Shown: positions 10,101 to 18,249, counted from the stretch's first letter. The stretch: DNA of 64,000 nt from Glaesserella sp041817755 (GCF_041817755.1 NZ_JBGYBX010000055.1:66008-130007); one strand, 5' to 3'. Numbers and translations are program-made. The notes: generated by a model from the letters alone, not told the origin.

Positions 10101-10885
10101 ACCCTGAAGGCGGTGAAGAGGCACGCCGAGTGTGGAATGACGCCCAAAAAGTGTTGGACGAATTAGAGCAAAATCACAAGCTCAACCCAAGCGGTATTAT
10201 GGGCATTTTCCCAGCCAACAGCGTAGGCGATGATATTGAAATCTATCAAAATTCTGACCGCACTTTAGTGGCAGGCAAAGTCTATAATCTCCGCCAACAA
10301 AGCGAACGCGGCAGAAACAGCAAAAGCCCGTACAACCTTTGCTTAAGCGACTTTATCGCCGGCAAAGCCAGCGGCAAACCAGACTGGTTCGGTATGTTCG
10401 CCGTTTGTGCCGGGATTGAAGAACACGACTTAGTGGAAGGCTACAAAGCCGCGGGGGACGACTACAACGCCATCTTGCTGCAAGCCGTCGGCGACCGTTT
10501 AGCCGAAGCAATGGCGGAATATCTGCACTTTGAACTGCGCACCAAAGTCTGGGGCTACACCGATGAAAGCTTAGACAACGACCGTTTAATCCGTGAAGAA
10601 TACATCGGCATCCGCCCAGCTCCCGGCTACCCAAGTTGCCCTGAACACACGGAAAAACAGATCATCTGGGATTTACTGGAAGTGGAACAACGCATCGGCA
10701 TGAAACTCACCGAAAGCTACGCCATGTGGCCAGCGGCAAGTGTCTGCGGTTGGTATTTCACCCACCCTGCGAGTAATTATTTCACCCTTGGGCGTATTGA
10801 CGAAGATCAAGCGGTGGATTATGCGAAACGTAAAGGGTGGAGTGAGAGAGAGATGGTGAAGTGGTTGGGAATGGCGATGAAATAG
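7196..10885 (+). CDS. metH: Cobalamin-dependent methionine synthase MetH
   Basis: MetH (1229 residues, full length) transfers a methyl group from 5-methyltetrahydrofolate to homocysteine through enzyme-bound cobalamin. The modules appear in order. The homocysteine domain (about 1-330) has the zinc ligands in GLNCALG and VGGCCGTTPEH. The folate-binding domain (about 355-615) includes VGERNNVTGSAKF. The B12 domain (about 650-890) has the lower-ligand motif DVHDIGKN near residue 755. The SAM-binding activation domain includes RPAPGYPSCPEH. Its B12 dependence fits the btu genes 4-10 kb downstream. Confidence 0.97.
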   Translation: MQHNRIEQLKTALAQRILILDGAMGTMIQQFKLTEADFRGERFKNSSVDLRGNNDLLTLTQPLVISSIHEKYLEAGADIIETNTFSSTTIAQADYDLQAVAYELNFAGAKLARIAADKYSTPEKPRFVAGILGPTNRTASISPNVNDPGFRNITFMELVDAYAEATRGLIEGGSDIIMIETIFDTLNAKAAAFAIDQVFEELGVELPIMISGTITDASGRTLSGQTTEAFYNSLRHAKPLSFGLNCALGPKELRPYVEVMSKICETYVSVHPNAGLPNAFGGYDLGAKEMAAHIKEWAESGFLNIVGGCCGTTPEHIKAFADVVAGIKPRALPEIKTAMRLSGLEPLNIDDESLFVNVGERNNVTGSAKFKRLIKEEKFSEAIEIAIDQVENGAQVIDVNMDEALLDSQKCMTRFLNIMATEPDAAKVPVMIDSSKWEVIEAGLQSVQGKGIVNSISLKEGEEKFIHQAKLVRRYGAAVVVMAFDEVGQADTEERKVEICTRAYDILVNQVGFPPEDIIFDPNIFAIGTGIEEHNNYGVDFINATGRIKRSLPHAKISGGVSNVSFSFRGNNVMREAIHAVFLYHAIKQGMDMGIVNAGQLAIYDDLDPELRDVIEDAVLNRRPDATDRLLDIAEKYRNVTASSNEDSGVAEWRTWAVEERLKHALVKGITNYIIEDTEEARQKFPTPLEVIEGPLMDGMDVVGDLFGDGKMFLPQVVKSARVMKQSVAYLEPFINATKQKGSSSGKVVIATVKGDVHDIGKNIVSVVLQCNNFEVIDLGVMVPADKIIQTAIDEKADIIGLSGLITPSLDEMEYFLGEMNRLNLNIPVIIGGATTSKEHTAIKLYPKYKHEVIYTTNASRAVTVCAALMNPDTKAELWERMKKEYEQIQESFANKKAPRKQLPIIEARKNAFDAFGGEWADYQVPTPKQTGIVEYKNVPIATLRKFIDWSPFFRLWGLMGGYPDAFDYPEGGEEARRVWNDAQKVLDELEQNHKLNPSGIMGIFPANSVGDDIEIYQNSDRTLVAGKVYNLRQQSERGRNSKSPYNLCLSDFIAGKASGKPDWFGMFAVCAGIEEHDLVEGYKAAGDDYNAILLQAVGDRLAEAMAEYLHFELRTKVWGYTDESLDNDRLIREEYIGIRPAPGYPSCPEHTEKQIIWDLLEVEQRIGMKLTESYAMWPAASVCGWYFTHPASNYFTLGRIDEDQAVDYAKRKGWSEREMVKWLGMAMK

Positions 10886-10945
10886 GGATGCATGGGGAGT
10901 CTGTTAACGCATCTTTTAATCTAACAAATTAAGGAAAATAATAAC

Positions 10946-12358
10946 ATGGGAGCATATTGTATTTTTTGTGATAGTACACAACGTTCAAAGGAACACATTT
11001 TTCCATCGTCTTTTGGAGGACAATTAGAAAATAGTAAAATTTATTGCGAAACTCATAATTCAGCATTAGGAAAATATGTTGAATTTCTTGATTCTCAAAT
11101 TGGAGCTTTGAACAATATATTTGGGATACGACCCGATCGTGGAGATTCCAAATCAATAAAATTAGAAGATCCTATTACCGGAGATATTTTTCTGCGGAAT
11201 GTTGATGGTGAAATAGCTCTTTCAATATTAGATAATATAAATGAAAAAGAACTATTGACTGGTAAACCATATGAAATAATAACTTCATCACATCAAGATA
11301 TTACATATTTAAAAAAACACTTAAATAAGAAACACAGTGTAGATATAAAAATCTTAGAAAAAGGAGAACCTACAAAAGAGGTTTTCAAAAATCAACTTAG
11401 GTTAGAAATCACTTTTGGCGGATTAGATTTTTTTAAATCAATATTATATTTATCTATAACATTTATTGCTCACTACTCTCGTGAAACAATAGAATATATT
11501 GACATAAAAAGCATTAAAAAAATATTGCTTAATAATGATGAATTTGATATTGATAACATGGTTTCTCTCGAAAAACTTCCACCATTTCTGAAAGATGATG
11601 AGAATAGTATTATGCATTCTTTCGCATTTATTAAAAATAATGGATTTATTTATAGTATATTTTCATACTTTAATACTGTTACATATGTTATTAAAATAGG
11701 AGAGTGCAAGAATGATTTCAATAATTTTGTAATATATATTTACCCGTTAGTTAGGACTAAAAACCCTAATGATAGTATGGTTAAAGAATCCTTACCAGAA
11801 GATGTACTCGTTAATTTTAGTCCTAGCCTGCATAAAGAGAACATTAAAAAAAATCTTCAAGGTGATGCTAATTCACCTATAAAGCTACTTGAAAAGAAAC
11901 TAAGTATATTTGAGAATAATCGACAAAATAAAATGCTAATTGATGGTTTAAAGAAACAAAAAACATCAGAAGATATGAAGCTATTTTGGCTGAATAATAA
12001 ACAGCATATTTTTAATTCTATAAAGTTCCTTTCTAAAGAAGAACCAGGAAGTAATAATCCTATAGAAATAGCTGTAAAATATCTTAAGATATTATTAGAA
12101 ATTAATGGAAAAGCCCATTTTAATAATATTATTTCCAGTATAAGCAATCAAAGAGAAAACCTCAATTTTCAAAATCAATTAAGATTAATTGACTTAGATT
12201 ATTTTATGAGTGATGTTTGTGAAAATTTATCCGATTATTATACAGCTAATATAGTAAATGATGATGAAGTCGTTTTTGATACAATTTGCAAAGAGATTTT
12301 AAAGCAAGCTATTGCAAATTTAAAAAAATTAAACGAATTATTCAAATTCCTATACTGA
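10946..12358 (+). CDS. HNH-like zinc-motif protein of unknown function
   Basis: This 470-residue protein has a good AAGGAAAA ribosome site and is visibly more AT-rich than metH upstream. The first 40 residues carry paired cysteines (C5-x2-C8), an EHIFP motif at 16-20 and CETHN at 34-38. Such C-x2-C / H / C-x2-H-N spacing is seen in HNH-type nuclease or zinc-ribbon proteins. The remaining 400 residues are lysine- and asparagine-rich, with several hydrophobic stretches, and match no family I recognise. It sits between metH and a RAYT element, in what looks like acquired DNA. A defence nuclease is possible but unproven. Confidence 0.5.
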   Translation: MGAYCIFCDSTQRSKEHIFPSSFGGQLENSKIYCETHNSALGKYVEFLDSQIGALNNIFGIRPDRGDSKSIKLEDPITGDIFLRNVDGEIALSILDNINEKELLTGKPYEIITSSHQDITYLKKHLNKKHSVDIKILEKGEPTKEVFKNQLRLEITFGGLDFFKSILYLSITFIAHYSRETIEYIDIKSIKKILLNNDEFDIDNMVSLEKLPPFLKDDENSIMHSFAFIKNNGFIYSIFSYFNTVTYVIKIGECKNDFNNFVIYIYPLVRTKNPNDSMVKESLPEDVLVNFSPSLHKENIKKNLQGDANSPIKLLEKKLSIFENNRQNKMLIDGLKKQKTSEDMKLFWLNNKQHIFNSIKFLSKEEPGSNNPIEIAVKYLKILLEINGKAHFNNIISSISNQRENLNFQNQLRLIDLDYFMSDVCENLSDYYTANIVNDDEVVFDTICKEILKQAIANLKKLNELFKFLY

Positions 12359-12486
12359 CGTATAGAATTACCTTAGTAGCGCCTATCTCACGATGGGTAC
12401 TTTTTCTTCAAAATCTGTAAAATTTCAAACAAATTCAACCGCTATAAATTTTCTATTTGGCAACACGACAATTTTAATAAATTTTC

Positions 12487-13039
12487 GTAGGGGCGGGGTT
12501 TATCCCCGCCCGAAAATATCCCCACATACAGAAAATATGAAAAACAATCTCCCCAAACGCCGTAATAATATGCGACTACCACATTACGATTATTCTCAAT
12601 ATGGTTGCTATTTCGTCACAATCTGTACCAAAAACAGAAATTGTCTTTTTGGAGATATTGCTAATGAAAAAATGCACTTAAATGAAATTGGAATGATGAT
12701 AGATGAAACCTTAAACGATTTATTAAAAGATTATCCCAAAAGTGAGTTTTCTCACTATGTTATTATGCCAAATCACATACATTTCATTTGGTTTAATCAA
12801 GACGATGTTTTACTTTCACATTTGGTTCGGAAATTGAAAGGGATTACGGCTAAAAAATATCGAGAGATGATGAATAACCAGATTTATGAACCATTATGGC
12901 AACGCAGTTTTTATGAGCATATTATTCGGAATGATGAAGATTTTTTGAGAATTTGGGAATATATTGAAAATAATCCATTACAATGGCATTTAGATCGTTT
13001 TTATCAATAGATACGGGCGGGGATAAACCCCGCCCCTAC
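12487..13039 (+). mobile_element. RAYT transposase unit bounded by inverted REPs
   Basis: A transposase gene is bounded by 25-bp inverted repeats at 12487-12511 and 13015-13039. Both ends carry GTAGGGGCGGGG followed by an internal hairpin, and the GTAG lies on the outer side. This is the arrangement of REP-associated tyrosine transposases, which mobilise single-stranded REP pairs. Confidence 0.75.
12537..13010 (+). CDS. REP-associated tyrosine transposase (Y1, IS200-like)
   Basis: The protein is about 157 residues from the ATG at 12537. An upstream in-frame start at 12393 would read through the left REP, so it is unlikely; an ATG at 12570 is also possible. Family marks are the opening RLPHYDYSQYGCYFVTICTKNR, the HUH pair in MPNHIHFIW, and the C-terminal segment PLWQRSFYEHIIRNDEDF and YIENNPLQWHLD typical of transposase_17/RAYT proteins. 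Y1 HUH enzymes nick single-stranded DNA through a tyrosine. REPs of the same sequence type occur at 3.9 kb and 18.3 kb. Confidence 0.82.
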   Translation: MKNNLPKRRNNMRLPHYDYSQYGCYFVTICTKNRNCLFGDIANEKMHLNEIGMMIDETLNDLLKDYPKSEFSHYVIMPNHIHFIWFNQDDVLLSHLVRKLKGITAKKYREMMNNQIYEPLWQRSFYEHIIRNDEDFLRIWEYIENNPLQWHLDRFYQ

Positions 13040-13043
13040 GAAA

Positions 13044-13137
13044 TGGAAGTGTGTTTCCAATTTTGGAGAAAAATCCTTAAATTGGAAATCAACTTCCAAT
13101 TGTTTTAAAATAAGGTTGAAATGGAAATAAACTTCCA
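13044..13137. repeat. Three TGGAA-N6-TTCCA palindromes at 39-bp period
   Basis: Inverted repeats TGGAA-N6-TTCCA begin at 13044, 13083 and 13122, exactly 39 bp apart, and a lone TTCCA follows at about 13156. They fill the gap between the RAYT unit and the DUF72 gene. The regular phase suggests either operator sites or a short tandem repeat array. No known regulator is assigned. Confidence 0.6.
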
Positions 13138-13228
13138 ACTATGTAGAACTTACATTTCCATTCGACAATCCCCTCACTAGCGGTTACATTTACTCAACAT
13201 TTTGCAAATTAAAAACAAAATATTAAAA

Positions 13229-14068
13229 ATGCACACACCCCACATCTACATCGGCACGGGTGGTTATAGCGATACGGATTTAGTCGGTTCGCTCTATCCG
13301 TTTGGGACGGACAAAGCGGATTTTTTGTCGGTTTACAGCCAGCATTACGACACCGTTGAGATCAACAGTACCTTTCACGCCCCGATTGGCTATAAGGCGG
13401 TGCAAGGTATGTTAGAAAAGGCGGAAGGGCGGTTAAAATTTTCGGTAAAACTGCATCAAGATTTTAGCCATAAACACACCGCCACTGCCGAGCAAGCTCG
13501 AGCGTTTTTGGCTGCATTGCAACCGTTGCGAGATAGCCATTGTTTAGCCAATTTATTTGTGCAATTCCCTACCAGTTTTGAGCGTCATCACGCCAACCGT
13601 TACTATCTGGCGGAACTGGTGTCGTGGTTTAGTGATTATCCCCTTGCCATTGAGTTTCGCCACGCCAGTTGGCATACTCAGTCGGTGTGGGATTATTTTC
13701 ACGGCAAGGAAAATCTGATTTGGTGCAATGTGGATTATCCGCAGAATATCGGCTTGCCAGCCTTTCAATTTTATGCGAACCAACGTACCGCTTACCTAAG
13801 ATTGCACGGTCGTAATCCCCATTGGTGGAAAGCCCAATCGGCACAAGAACGCCACGATTATCGTTATAGCGAAACCGAATTACAACAACTGGCAGTGTTG
13901 TTAAATCAGCGAAAAGCGGAATTCGATCGGCTTTATCTTTACTTTCAAAACACCACTAAAAGCCATTCGTTCTACAATATCGCAAGTTTGAAAGGCTATT
14001 TGGCGAACTATGGATTTCAAGTGAAAAACACACCTGAATTTTTGGTTGGACAACAGAGTTTGTTTTAG
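13229..14068 (+). CDS. DUF72 family protein (YecE-like)
   Basis: The protein has about 279 residues from the ATG at 13229 (a TTG start nine codons upstream is less likely). It shows the DUF72 TIM-barrel pattern: IYIGTGGYSDTDLVG at the start, YDTVEINSTFH, KFSVKLHQDFSH, LFVQFPTSF, LAIEFRHASWH, a central YLRLHGRN and a late YFQNTTKSHSFYNI. The biochemical role of the family is not settled. It stands alone, downstream of a repeat array. Confidence 0.85.
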   Translation: MHTPHIYIGTGGYSDTDLVGSLYPFGTDKADFLSVYSQHYDTVEINSTFHAPIGYKAVQGMLEKAEGRLKFSVKLHQDFSHKHTATAEQARAFLAALQPLRDSHCLANLFVQFPTSFERHHANRYYLAELVSWFSDYPLAIEFRHASWHTQSVWDYFHGKENLIWCNVDYPQNIGLPAFQFYANQRTAYLRLHGRNPHWWKAQSAQERHDYRYSETELQQLAVLLNQRKAEFDRLYLYFQNTTKSHSFYNIASLKGYLANYGFQVKNTPEFLVGQQSLF

Positions 14069-14266
14069 GGATTACGTACAGGTTTCACTTTTGCGATCTC
14101 CATCGGAAAATCGCCTTTTCTATTCGACAATCAGATTACAAGCGGTCTGATCTCGCCGATATTTTGCAAAATTAGGGTCAACTTCCCCGTTCCCTTGCAC
14201 TCTGCACAATTTAAGTTATCATAGTTCGCTAATAGGTAGTCTCTCATTTTCTCGGATATTTTAGCT

Positions 14267-14722
14267 ATGAACACACTTAAATGGATTTTATTCACGTCAA
14301 CCCTCGCCGGATTATTCGCTTGTACCCCTCCCCCACCACCGAAAACCGGTTACTTAAAGGACAATATCAGCCAAGCTGAATTGTATAATTCGACGAATTT
14401 CAAACGTTATTATTACCATTGCCGTAACGCAGAAACTGGTGCAGACTCTTATTTATCCGCCTATTTTCCGCTTTCAAGGGAAAGTCGCATGACGGAAAAT
14501 TTCGGTTTTTATTTTCAATTAGACGGAGATAAAGCACAGCCGTTTGATCATATCGAAAATAAACCGCTCAATGCACGCCGTTCACGTTTTGAGGTGGTTT
14601 ATCGTTCATATCATCCGATTCAAGGGACTTATGTTGATTTAATCGCCCGCGAACACGGCTCGACTTACTACAAAAATTATCAAGGAAGACGTATGCCTTG
14701 GTTGAATTGTCGGGAGAGTTAA
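14267..14722 (+). CDS. Small lipoprotein of unknown function
   Basis: This 151-residue protein has a short hydrophobic signal and a lipobox LAGLFAC with the modified cysteine at about residue 19, followed by a proline-rich CTPPPPPK linker. The aspartate/glycine signals that would keep it in the inner membrane are absent after the cysteine, so outer-membrane anchoring is likely. The mature part is rich in tyrosine and arginine, with two further cysteines that could form a disulfide. No family is recognised. A terminator-like hairpin follows. Confidence 0.7.
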   Translation: MNTLKWILFTSTLAGLFACTPPPPPKTGYLKDNISQAELYNSTNFKRYYYHCRNAETGADSYLSAYFPLSRESRMTENFGFYFQLDGDKAQPFDHIENKPLNARRSRFEVVYRSYHPIQGTYVDLIAREHGSTYYKNYQGRRMPWLNCRES

Positions 14723-14742
14723 CGCTTACCGAAACCAAACAG

Positions 14743-14779
14743 CTGTTTGACAGTAAATCGAACGGCTGTTTTTTTTTAG
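14743..14779 (+). terminator. Terminator after the lipoprotein gene
   Basis: ACAGC and GCTGT arms around an AT-rich loop are followed by a run of eight T on the plus strand. The stem is short and the loop long. Confidence 0.5.
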
Positions 14780-14786
14780 TGTATAC

Positions 14787-15515
14787 TCAAGTCATTTTCG
14801 CTATGCCAAAAATTTCTCTTTTTACCTGATCAAGTTTAACTTTCACCCCAAACGCCTTTGCAAGATTTTCTACATTTAATACCGCTTGTGTTTCGCCGCC
14901 GGCGAGGATTTTGCCTTTATCCAACAAAATAATTTCGTCGCAAAAACGGTAGGCTAAATCTAAATGGTGAATGGCGACTATGCAGGTTCTTTGCGGAGTG
15001 AGGGATTTTAATTGTTCCATCATATCAATTTGATAATAAGGATCTAACGATGCAATCGGTTCATCGGCAAGTAATAAGGGGGCTTGTTTGATACAACAGC
15101 GAGCCAGTTGCACGCGAGCTTTTTCACCGCCTGAAAGCTGTTGGAACGGCTTTTCAAGTAGATGGGAAATAGAAAATTGTTCGGAAACCGACCGCACTTT
15201 TTCTGTTTCATCTTTTGTGGGTATTGTTAAACCGAGCGCAATCACATCATAGACCGATAAATCCCAATGAATTTGGGTATTTTGAGCGAAGTACGCCAGC
15301 CATTCGCTTTTCTGCTTGGCGGTCATGTCGGACAATTTGCAATTTCCGAGCCAAATCTCACCGCTTGTAAGTGGTAAGATACCCGCAATACTTTTCAACA
15401 AGGTAGATTTCCCTGCCCCGTTTGCCCCCATAATGCCGATAAGTTTGCCTTGTGGGATATGGCAACTGATGTTAGATAAACCAAATGCAAGGCTGACATT
15501 TTCCAGTTTAATCAT
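14787..15515 (-). CDS. btuD: Vitamin B12 ABC transporter ATPase BtuD-like
   Basis: This 242-residue ABC ATPase powers import through the BtuC permease. Walker A is GANGAGKSTLLKS near residue 30, the signature is LSGGEKARVQLAR, Walker B is LLLADEPIASLD, and the H-loop lies in AIHHLD. It overlaps btuC by 8 bp. Assignment to B12 rather than haem or siderophore rests on the neighbours: BtuC-type permease, BtuF-like binding protein and a BtuB-like receptor. Confidence 0.8.
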   Translation of the reverse strand: MIKLENVSLAFGLSNISCHIPQGKLIGIMGANGAGKSTLLKSIAGILPLTSGEIWLGNCKLSDMTAKQKSEWLAYFAQNTQIHWDLSVYDVIALGLTIPTKDETEKVRSVSEQFSISHLLEKPFQQLSGGEKARVQLARCCIKQAPLLLADEPIASLDPYYQIDMMEQLKSLTPQRTCIVAIHHLDLAYRFCDEIILLDKGKILAGGETQAVLNVENLAKAFGVKVKLDQVKREIFGIAKMT

Positions 15516-16488
15516 TTGCCATTCTCCGTTGCTGTGTTAATAAAATCCAAATCAAAAACGGCGCGCCGATAATTGCGGTAAGCGTTCCCACATAAATATG
15601 GGAAAAGAACGGCAAATATAAAATACAGAGATCGGCAATCAGTAAAATTAATGCACCAATCAAACCGCTTGTGAGATAAAGCTGTGATGGGCGTTTTTTC
15701 AGGATCATGCGCGCCAAGTGCGGTGCAATTAAGCCGATAAAACCGATGGTTCCCGTTTGCGGAATGGTTGCCCCCACTAATAATGCAACACCAAAGGTGG
15801 TAATAAAAAAGCTGTGCTTGGGATTAATGCCCATTGTGCTTGCGGTTTCTTCGCCAAAGGTGAACAAATCAAGATAACGGCGTTGTTGATAAAGACAGGA
15901 CACCCCCAATAGGATAATCGGTAATGAAATCAATAAGGTATCTAATTTCGCCCATACCAACGAGCCTTGTAGCCAACGATAAAGTTCCGCCAACGCCCAA
16001 GGGCTTTCGGCATTCGACAGCAACAACGCAATCGCTGAACCGAGTAGCATATTGACCGCCAAACCACTTAAAATCATCATTGTTGTACCATGATTTTTGG
16101 CAATCAAATAAACTAATAAGAAGCTCAATAATGCCCCAAGTACACCGCCAATCAGTAACAAGGTAAAGGGGACGGAAAAATAGTACAGGATAAAAACACT
16201 GGCGGTTGTTGCCCCATTTGCACTCCCCAACAAGCCCGGGCTTGCCAACGGATTTTGGAAAATGCCCTGCATGGCATTGCCTGCCAACGCCAAACTTGCC
16301 CCTGTTAGAACGGCAAGTAAAATCCGTGGAAGACGAATATCCCACAACACAAGCGGTCGCATATCCGTCACAATTCCGTCCGCATTTCTCAATGCTGAAA
16401 AATCGTTAAGATCATACCAACTTGCTAAGCTAATAATCGCAAGAAGCAAGAGCAAAAGTGCAGTGTTAAGTCGGGCTATTTTGTTCAT
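15508..16488 (-). CDS. btuC: FecCD-family permease BtuC-like
   Basis: This 326-residue polytopic permease has about ten membrane helices. It shows the family segments RLPRILLAVLTGASLALAGN, FQNPLASPGLLG, and the coupling region IGFIGLIAPHLARM that docks on the ATPase. It overlaps btuD by 8 bp. The gene upstream, only 12 bp away, is the DinD-like insertion rather than btuF, so btuCD may partly depend on transcription from that gene's promoter (inference). Confidence 0.82.
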   Translation of the reverse strand: MNKIARLNTALLLLLLAIISLASWYDLNDFSALRNADGIVTDMRPLVLWDIRLPRILLAVLTGASLALAGNAMQGIFQNPLASPGLLGSANGATTASVFILYYFSVPFTLLLIGGVLGALLSFLLVYLIAKNHGTTMMILSGLAVNMLLGSAIALLLSNAESPWALAELYRWLQGSLVWAKLDTLLISLPIILLGVSCLYQQRRYLDLFTFGEETASTMGINPKHSFFITTFGVALLVGATIPQTGTIGFIGLIAPHLARMILKKRPSQLYLTSGLIGALILLIADLCILYLPFFSHIYVGTLTAIIGAPFLIWILLTQQRRMAND

Positions 16489-16499
16489 TTTTTGTGTAA

Positions 16500-17348
16500 T
16501 TATTTTGATGTCTCTTTAACGACGTCTTCGATTAGCTGAGAAAAAGAGATTACATTTTTCGGGGTAATCACGGGCTGACCCGTTTTGCTTTCAATCGCTT
16601 TTCGCGTATCGCCGGCAATACTTCCGCCTTCTTGAGCAATCTTTTTATTTTCTTCTAATCCTTGTGGGTTGGCAATCTGTGTCAGCTCGGTTGTGGTGGC
16701 TTCCGCCAACATATTTAGCACTAATTCAAGGGTGGACATATTGTCGCGTAAATTTTCTTTCTTCAATCCTTTGAAATCCTTATATTCTCTGGTTGTCATT
16801 CCGCTCCACGCTTTCGAGATTTCATTGGTCAAAATCGCAAATTCTCGTCCTTCTTTCACGCCGTGATCTAGCCAAGTATCCGTTAGCTCTTTTCGCACTT
16901 GAATAGCTTGTAATCGTTGGTTGATCCATTCTCTTGTATAACCTTTTTTCAAATAGGTTTCCAAGGCGCGATCAATGGTTAATTCTGGGTCGATAATTTC
17001 ATCAATCCGTTCTTTGCCAACCTGTGCCAACCACAATTTAAACGGCTCGGCTTTCGGGCTTGGGATAGATTGAATAATACGGAAAATACCTTGTATATCA
17101 GTTGCATCTGTCTTATACATTTTCCCATCGGAAGACTTAAATTTCAGTTGTACGATTTTTTCGTACAACTCATTTGCCCCTTCTTCTACTTGTAATTTAC
17201 GTTTTAGATCGCTCCAATAACGTCTTGGATTGGCACTTTCGGTTAATACCGCAACCACATCAACAACACTAAAATACCACTCTTCTTGCTCATTATCCCA
17301 TACGGAACGGATTTGATTTCCTTCAAATAATTTAATTGCATTGCTCAT
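16500..17348 (-). CDS. DinD/Bro-N-like DNA-damage-inducible protein
   Basis: The protein has about 282 residues, from the ATG at 17348 behind GGGGGT (a GTG lies one codon upstream). The N-terminal part, with IRSVWDNEQEEWYFSVVDVV and later GIFRIIQSIPSPKAEPFKLWL, is a Bro-N-type domain shared with phage antirepressors. The C-terminal part, with STLELVLNMLAEATTTEL and DTRKAIESKTGQPVIT, resembles DinD-type proteins. A perfect LexA box lies 18 bp upstream, which fits SOS induction. The gene interrupts the btuF-btuC order and is probably acquired. DinD is described as inhibiting RecA; whether this homologue does is unknown. Confidence 0.7.
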   Translation of the reverse strand: MSNAIKLFEGNQIRSVWDNEQEEWYFSVVDVVAVLTESANPRRYWSDLKRKLQVEEGANELYEKIVQLKFKSSDGKMYKTDATDIQGIFRIIQSIPSPKAEPFKLWLAQVGKERIDEIIDPELTIDRALETYLKKGYTREWINQRLQAIQVRKELTDTWLDHGVKEGREFAILTNEISKAWSGMTTREYKDFKGLKKENLRDNMSTLELVLNMLAEATTTELTQIANPQGLEENKKIAQEGGSIAGDTRKAIESKTGQPVITPKNVISFSQLIEDVVKETSK

Positions 17349-17365
17349 CACGACCCCCTACACAA

Positions 17366-17381
17366 CTGTATAAAAACACAG
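17366..17381 (-). promoter_or_regulatory. LexA (SOS) box
   Basis: CTGT-N8-ACAG with an AT-rich centre is a perfect match to the gamma-proteobacterial LexA consensus. It sits just downstream of a minus-strand promoter (TTGCAC, 16 bp, TATGAT) and ahead of the DinD-like gene. Confidence 0.75.
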
Positions 17382-17399
17382 AAATCATACACAAATTTA

Positions 17400-17420
17400 T
17401 ATACAGTGCAATACTGTATA
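17400..17420 (-). promoter_or_regulatory. Palindrome TATACAGT-N5-ACTGTATA over the promoter
   Basis: A perfect 8-bp-arm inverted repeat overlaps the minus-35 of the DinD-like gene. It could be a second LexA half-site cluster or an autoregulatory operator. Confidence 0.45.
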
Positions 17421-17456
17421 AATAGAAAATTCCCGTTTTTCGACAAGCTTCACAAA

Positions 17457-18245
17457 CTATTTTAACTGTTGATAAATCCTTTCTGCTCCCAGCCAAATAC
17501 CGTGATCAAAACAATAAGTATATTTCAACGGGATGGTTGCAAGCGGTCGGTTTTGGAAATAATTTTGCAAAAGTGGATGCGAAAGTAGTTCTGATTGTTC
17601 GTTATAGCCTTGTTTATCGGTTAAGGTAATCAAGATATTCGGTTGGCTGAGCAACACTTTTTCGAGCGAGAAATTTTGTGGCGTTAAGGCGTTTTTTAAC
17701 GGCGTTAAAGCTAATAACTGCAATAAGGTTTGATAATTAGCTTGCCGTGTATCGACCACACCGGTATCCGATACAATCAAGGTCGCTGCAAGCGGTCGGT
17801 TTAGCATAACATTTTGCGATTTTAATTTAGCGATAAGTTGTTCTGCTTTAGCTTGATTATCGGTTAATTTCCCCAGCTGCAAAATCAATTCAAAAAGCTG
17901 TTCGGGGGTTTGCGGACTGTCATTTATCGGCAGAATTTTCACGTCGAGCTGTTTTAGCTCTGCGACCAATTGCGGATAAAACCGCTCGTTAATCAGCATG
18001 GTTTTATCCAGATACGGCAACAGTCGGTCTAATTGCGGTTCAAGTGTCGGTTTGTCGTGATTGAGTTTATCCAACATCATCAACGGATTTTGAGAATAAG
18101 GCGACATCGCCGCAATTTGTTCAGGGCGAGCGATTTCGGCCAGCAGGCGGTCGCTACAAAGGGTGAGCGAAACAAACTGCTCTTGTGCAAGAGCCGTTGT
18201 AAACGGCAAGAAAAGTGCGGTTAAAAATGTAAGCGTTTTTTTCAT
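17457..18245 (-). CDS. btuF: Periplasmic B12-binding protein BtuF-like
   Basis: This 262-residue cluster-A binding protein has a clear signal peptide (KKTLTFLTALFLPFTTALAQ). The mature part follows the two-lobe helical-backbone pattern of BtuF/FhuD proteins, with RLLAEIARPEQIAAMSPYSQ at the start and GVVDTRQANYQTLLQLL in the second lobe. It delivers substrate from a TonB-dependent receptor to BtuC. The gene for a BtuB-like receptor lies immediately upstream, separated by a REP pair. Substrate is inferred from context. Confidence 0.78.
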   Translation of the reverse strand: MKKTLTFLTALFLPFTTALAQEQFVSLTLCSDRLLAEIARPEQIAAMSPYSQNPLMMLDKLNHDKPTLEPQLDRLLPYLDKTMLINERFYPQLVAELKQLDVKILPINDSPQTPEQLFELILQLGKLTDNQAKAEQLIAKLKSQNVMLNRPLAATLIVSDTGVVDTRQANYQTLLQLLALTPLKNALTPQNFSLEKVLLSQPNILITLTDKQGYNEQSELLSHPLLQNYFQNRPLATIPLKYTYCFDHGIWLGAERIYQQLK

Positions 18246-18249
18246 AAAA

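Noticed and set aside
12393..12536. Upstream extension of the RAYT gene
   Set aside because: It would translate the left REP and has no ribosome site; family members begin near the chosen start.
13044..13137. CRISPR-like short array
   Set aside because: Only three short palindromes with partly similar spacers and no cas genes nearby; not a CRISPR array.
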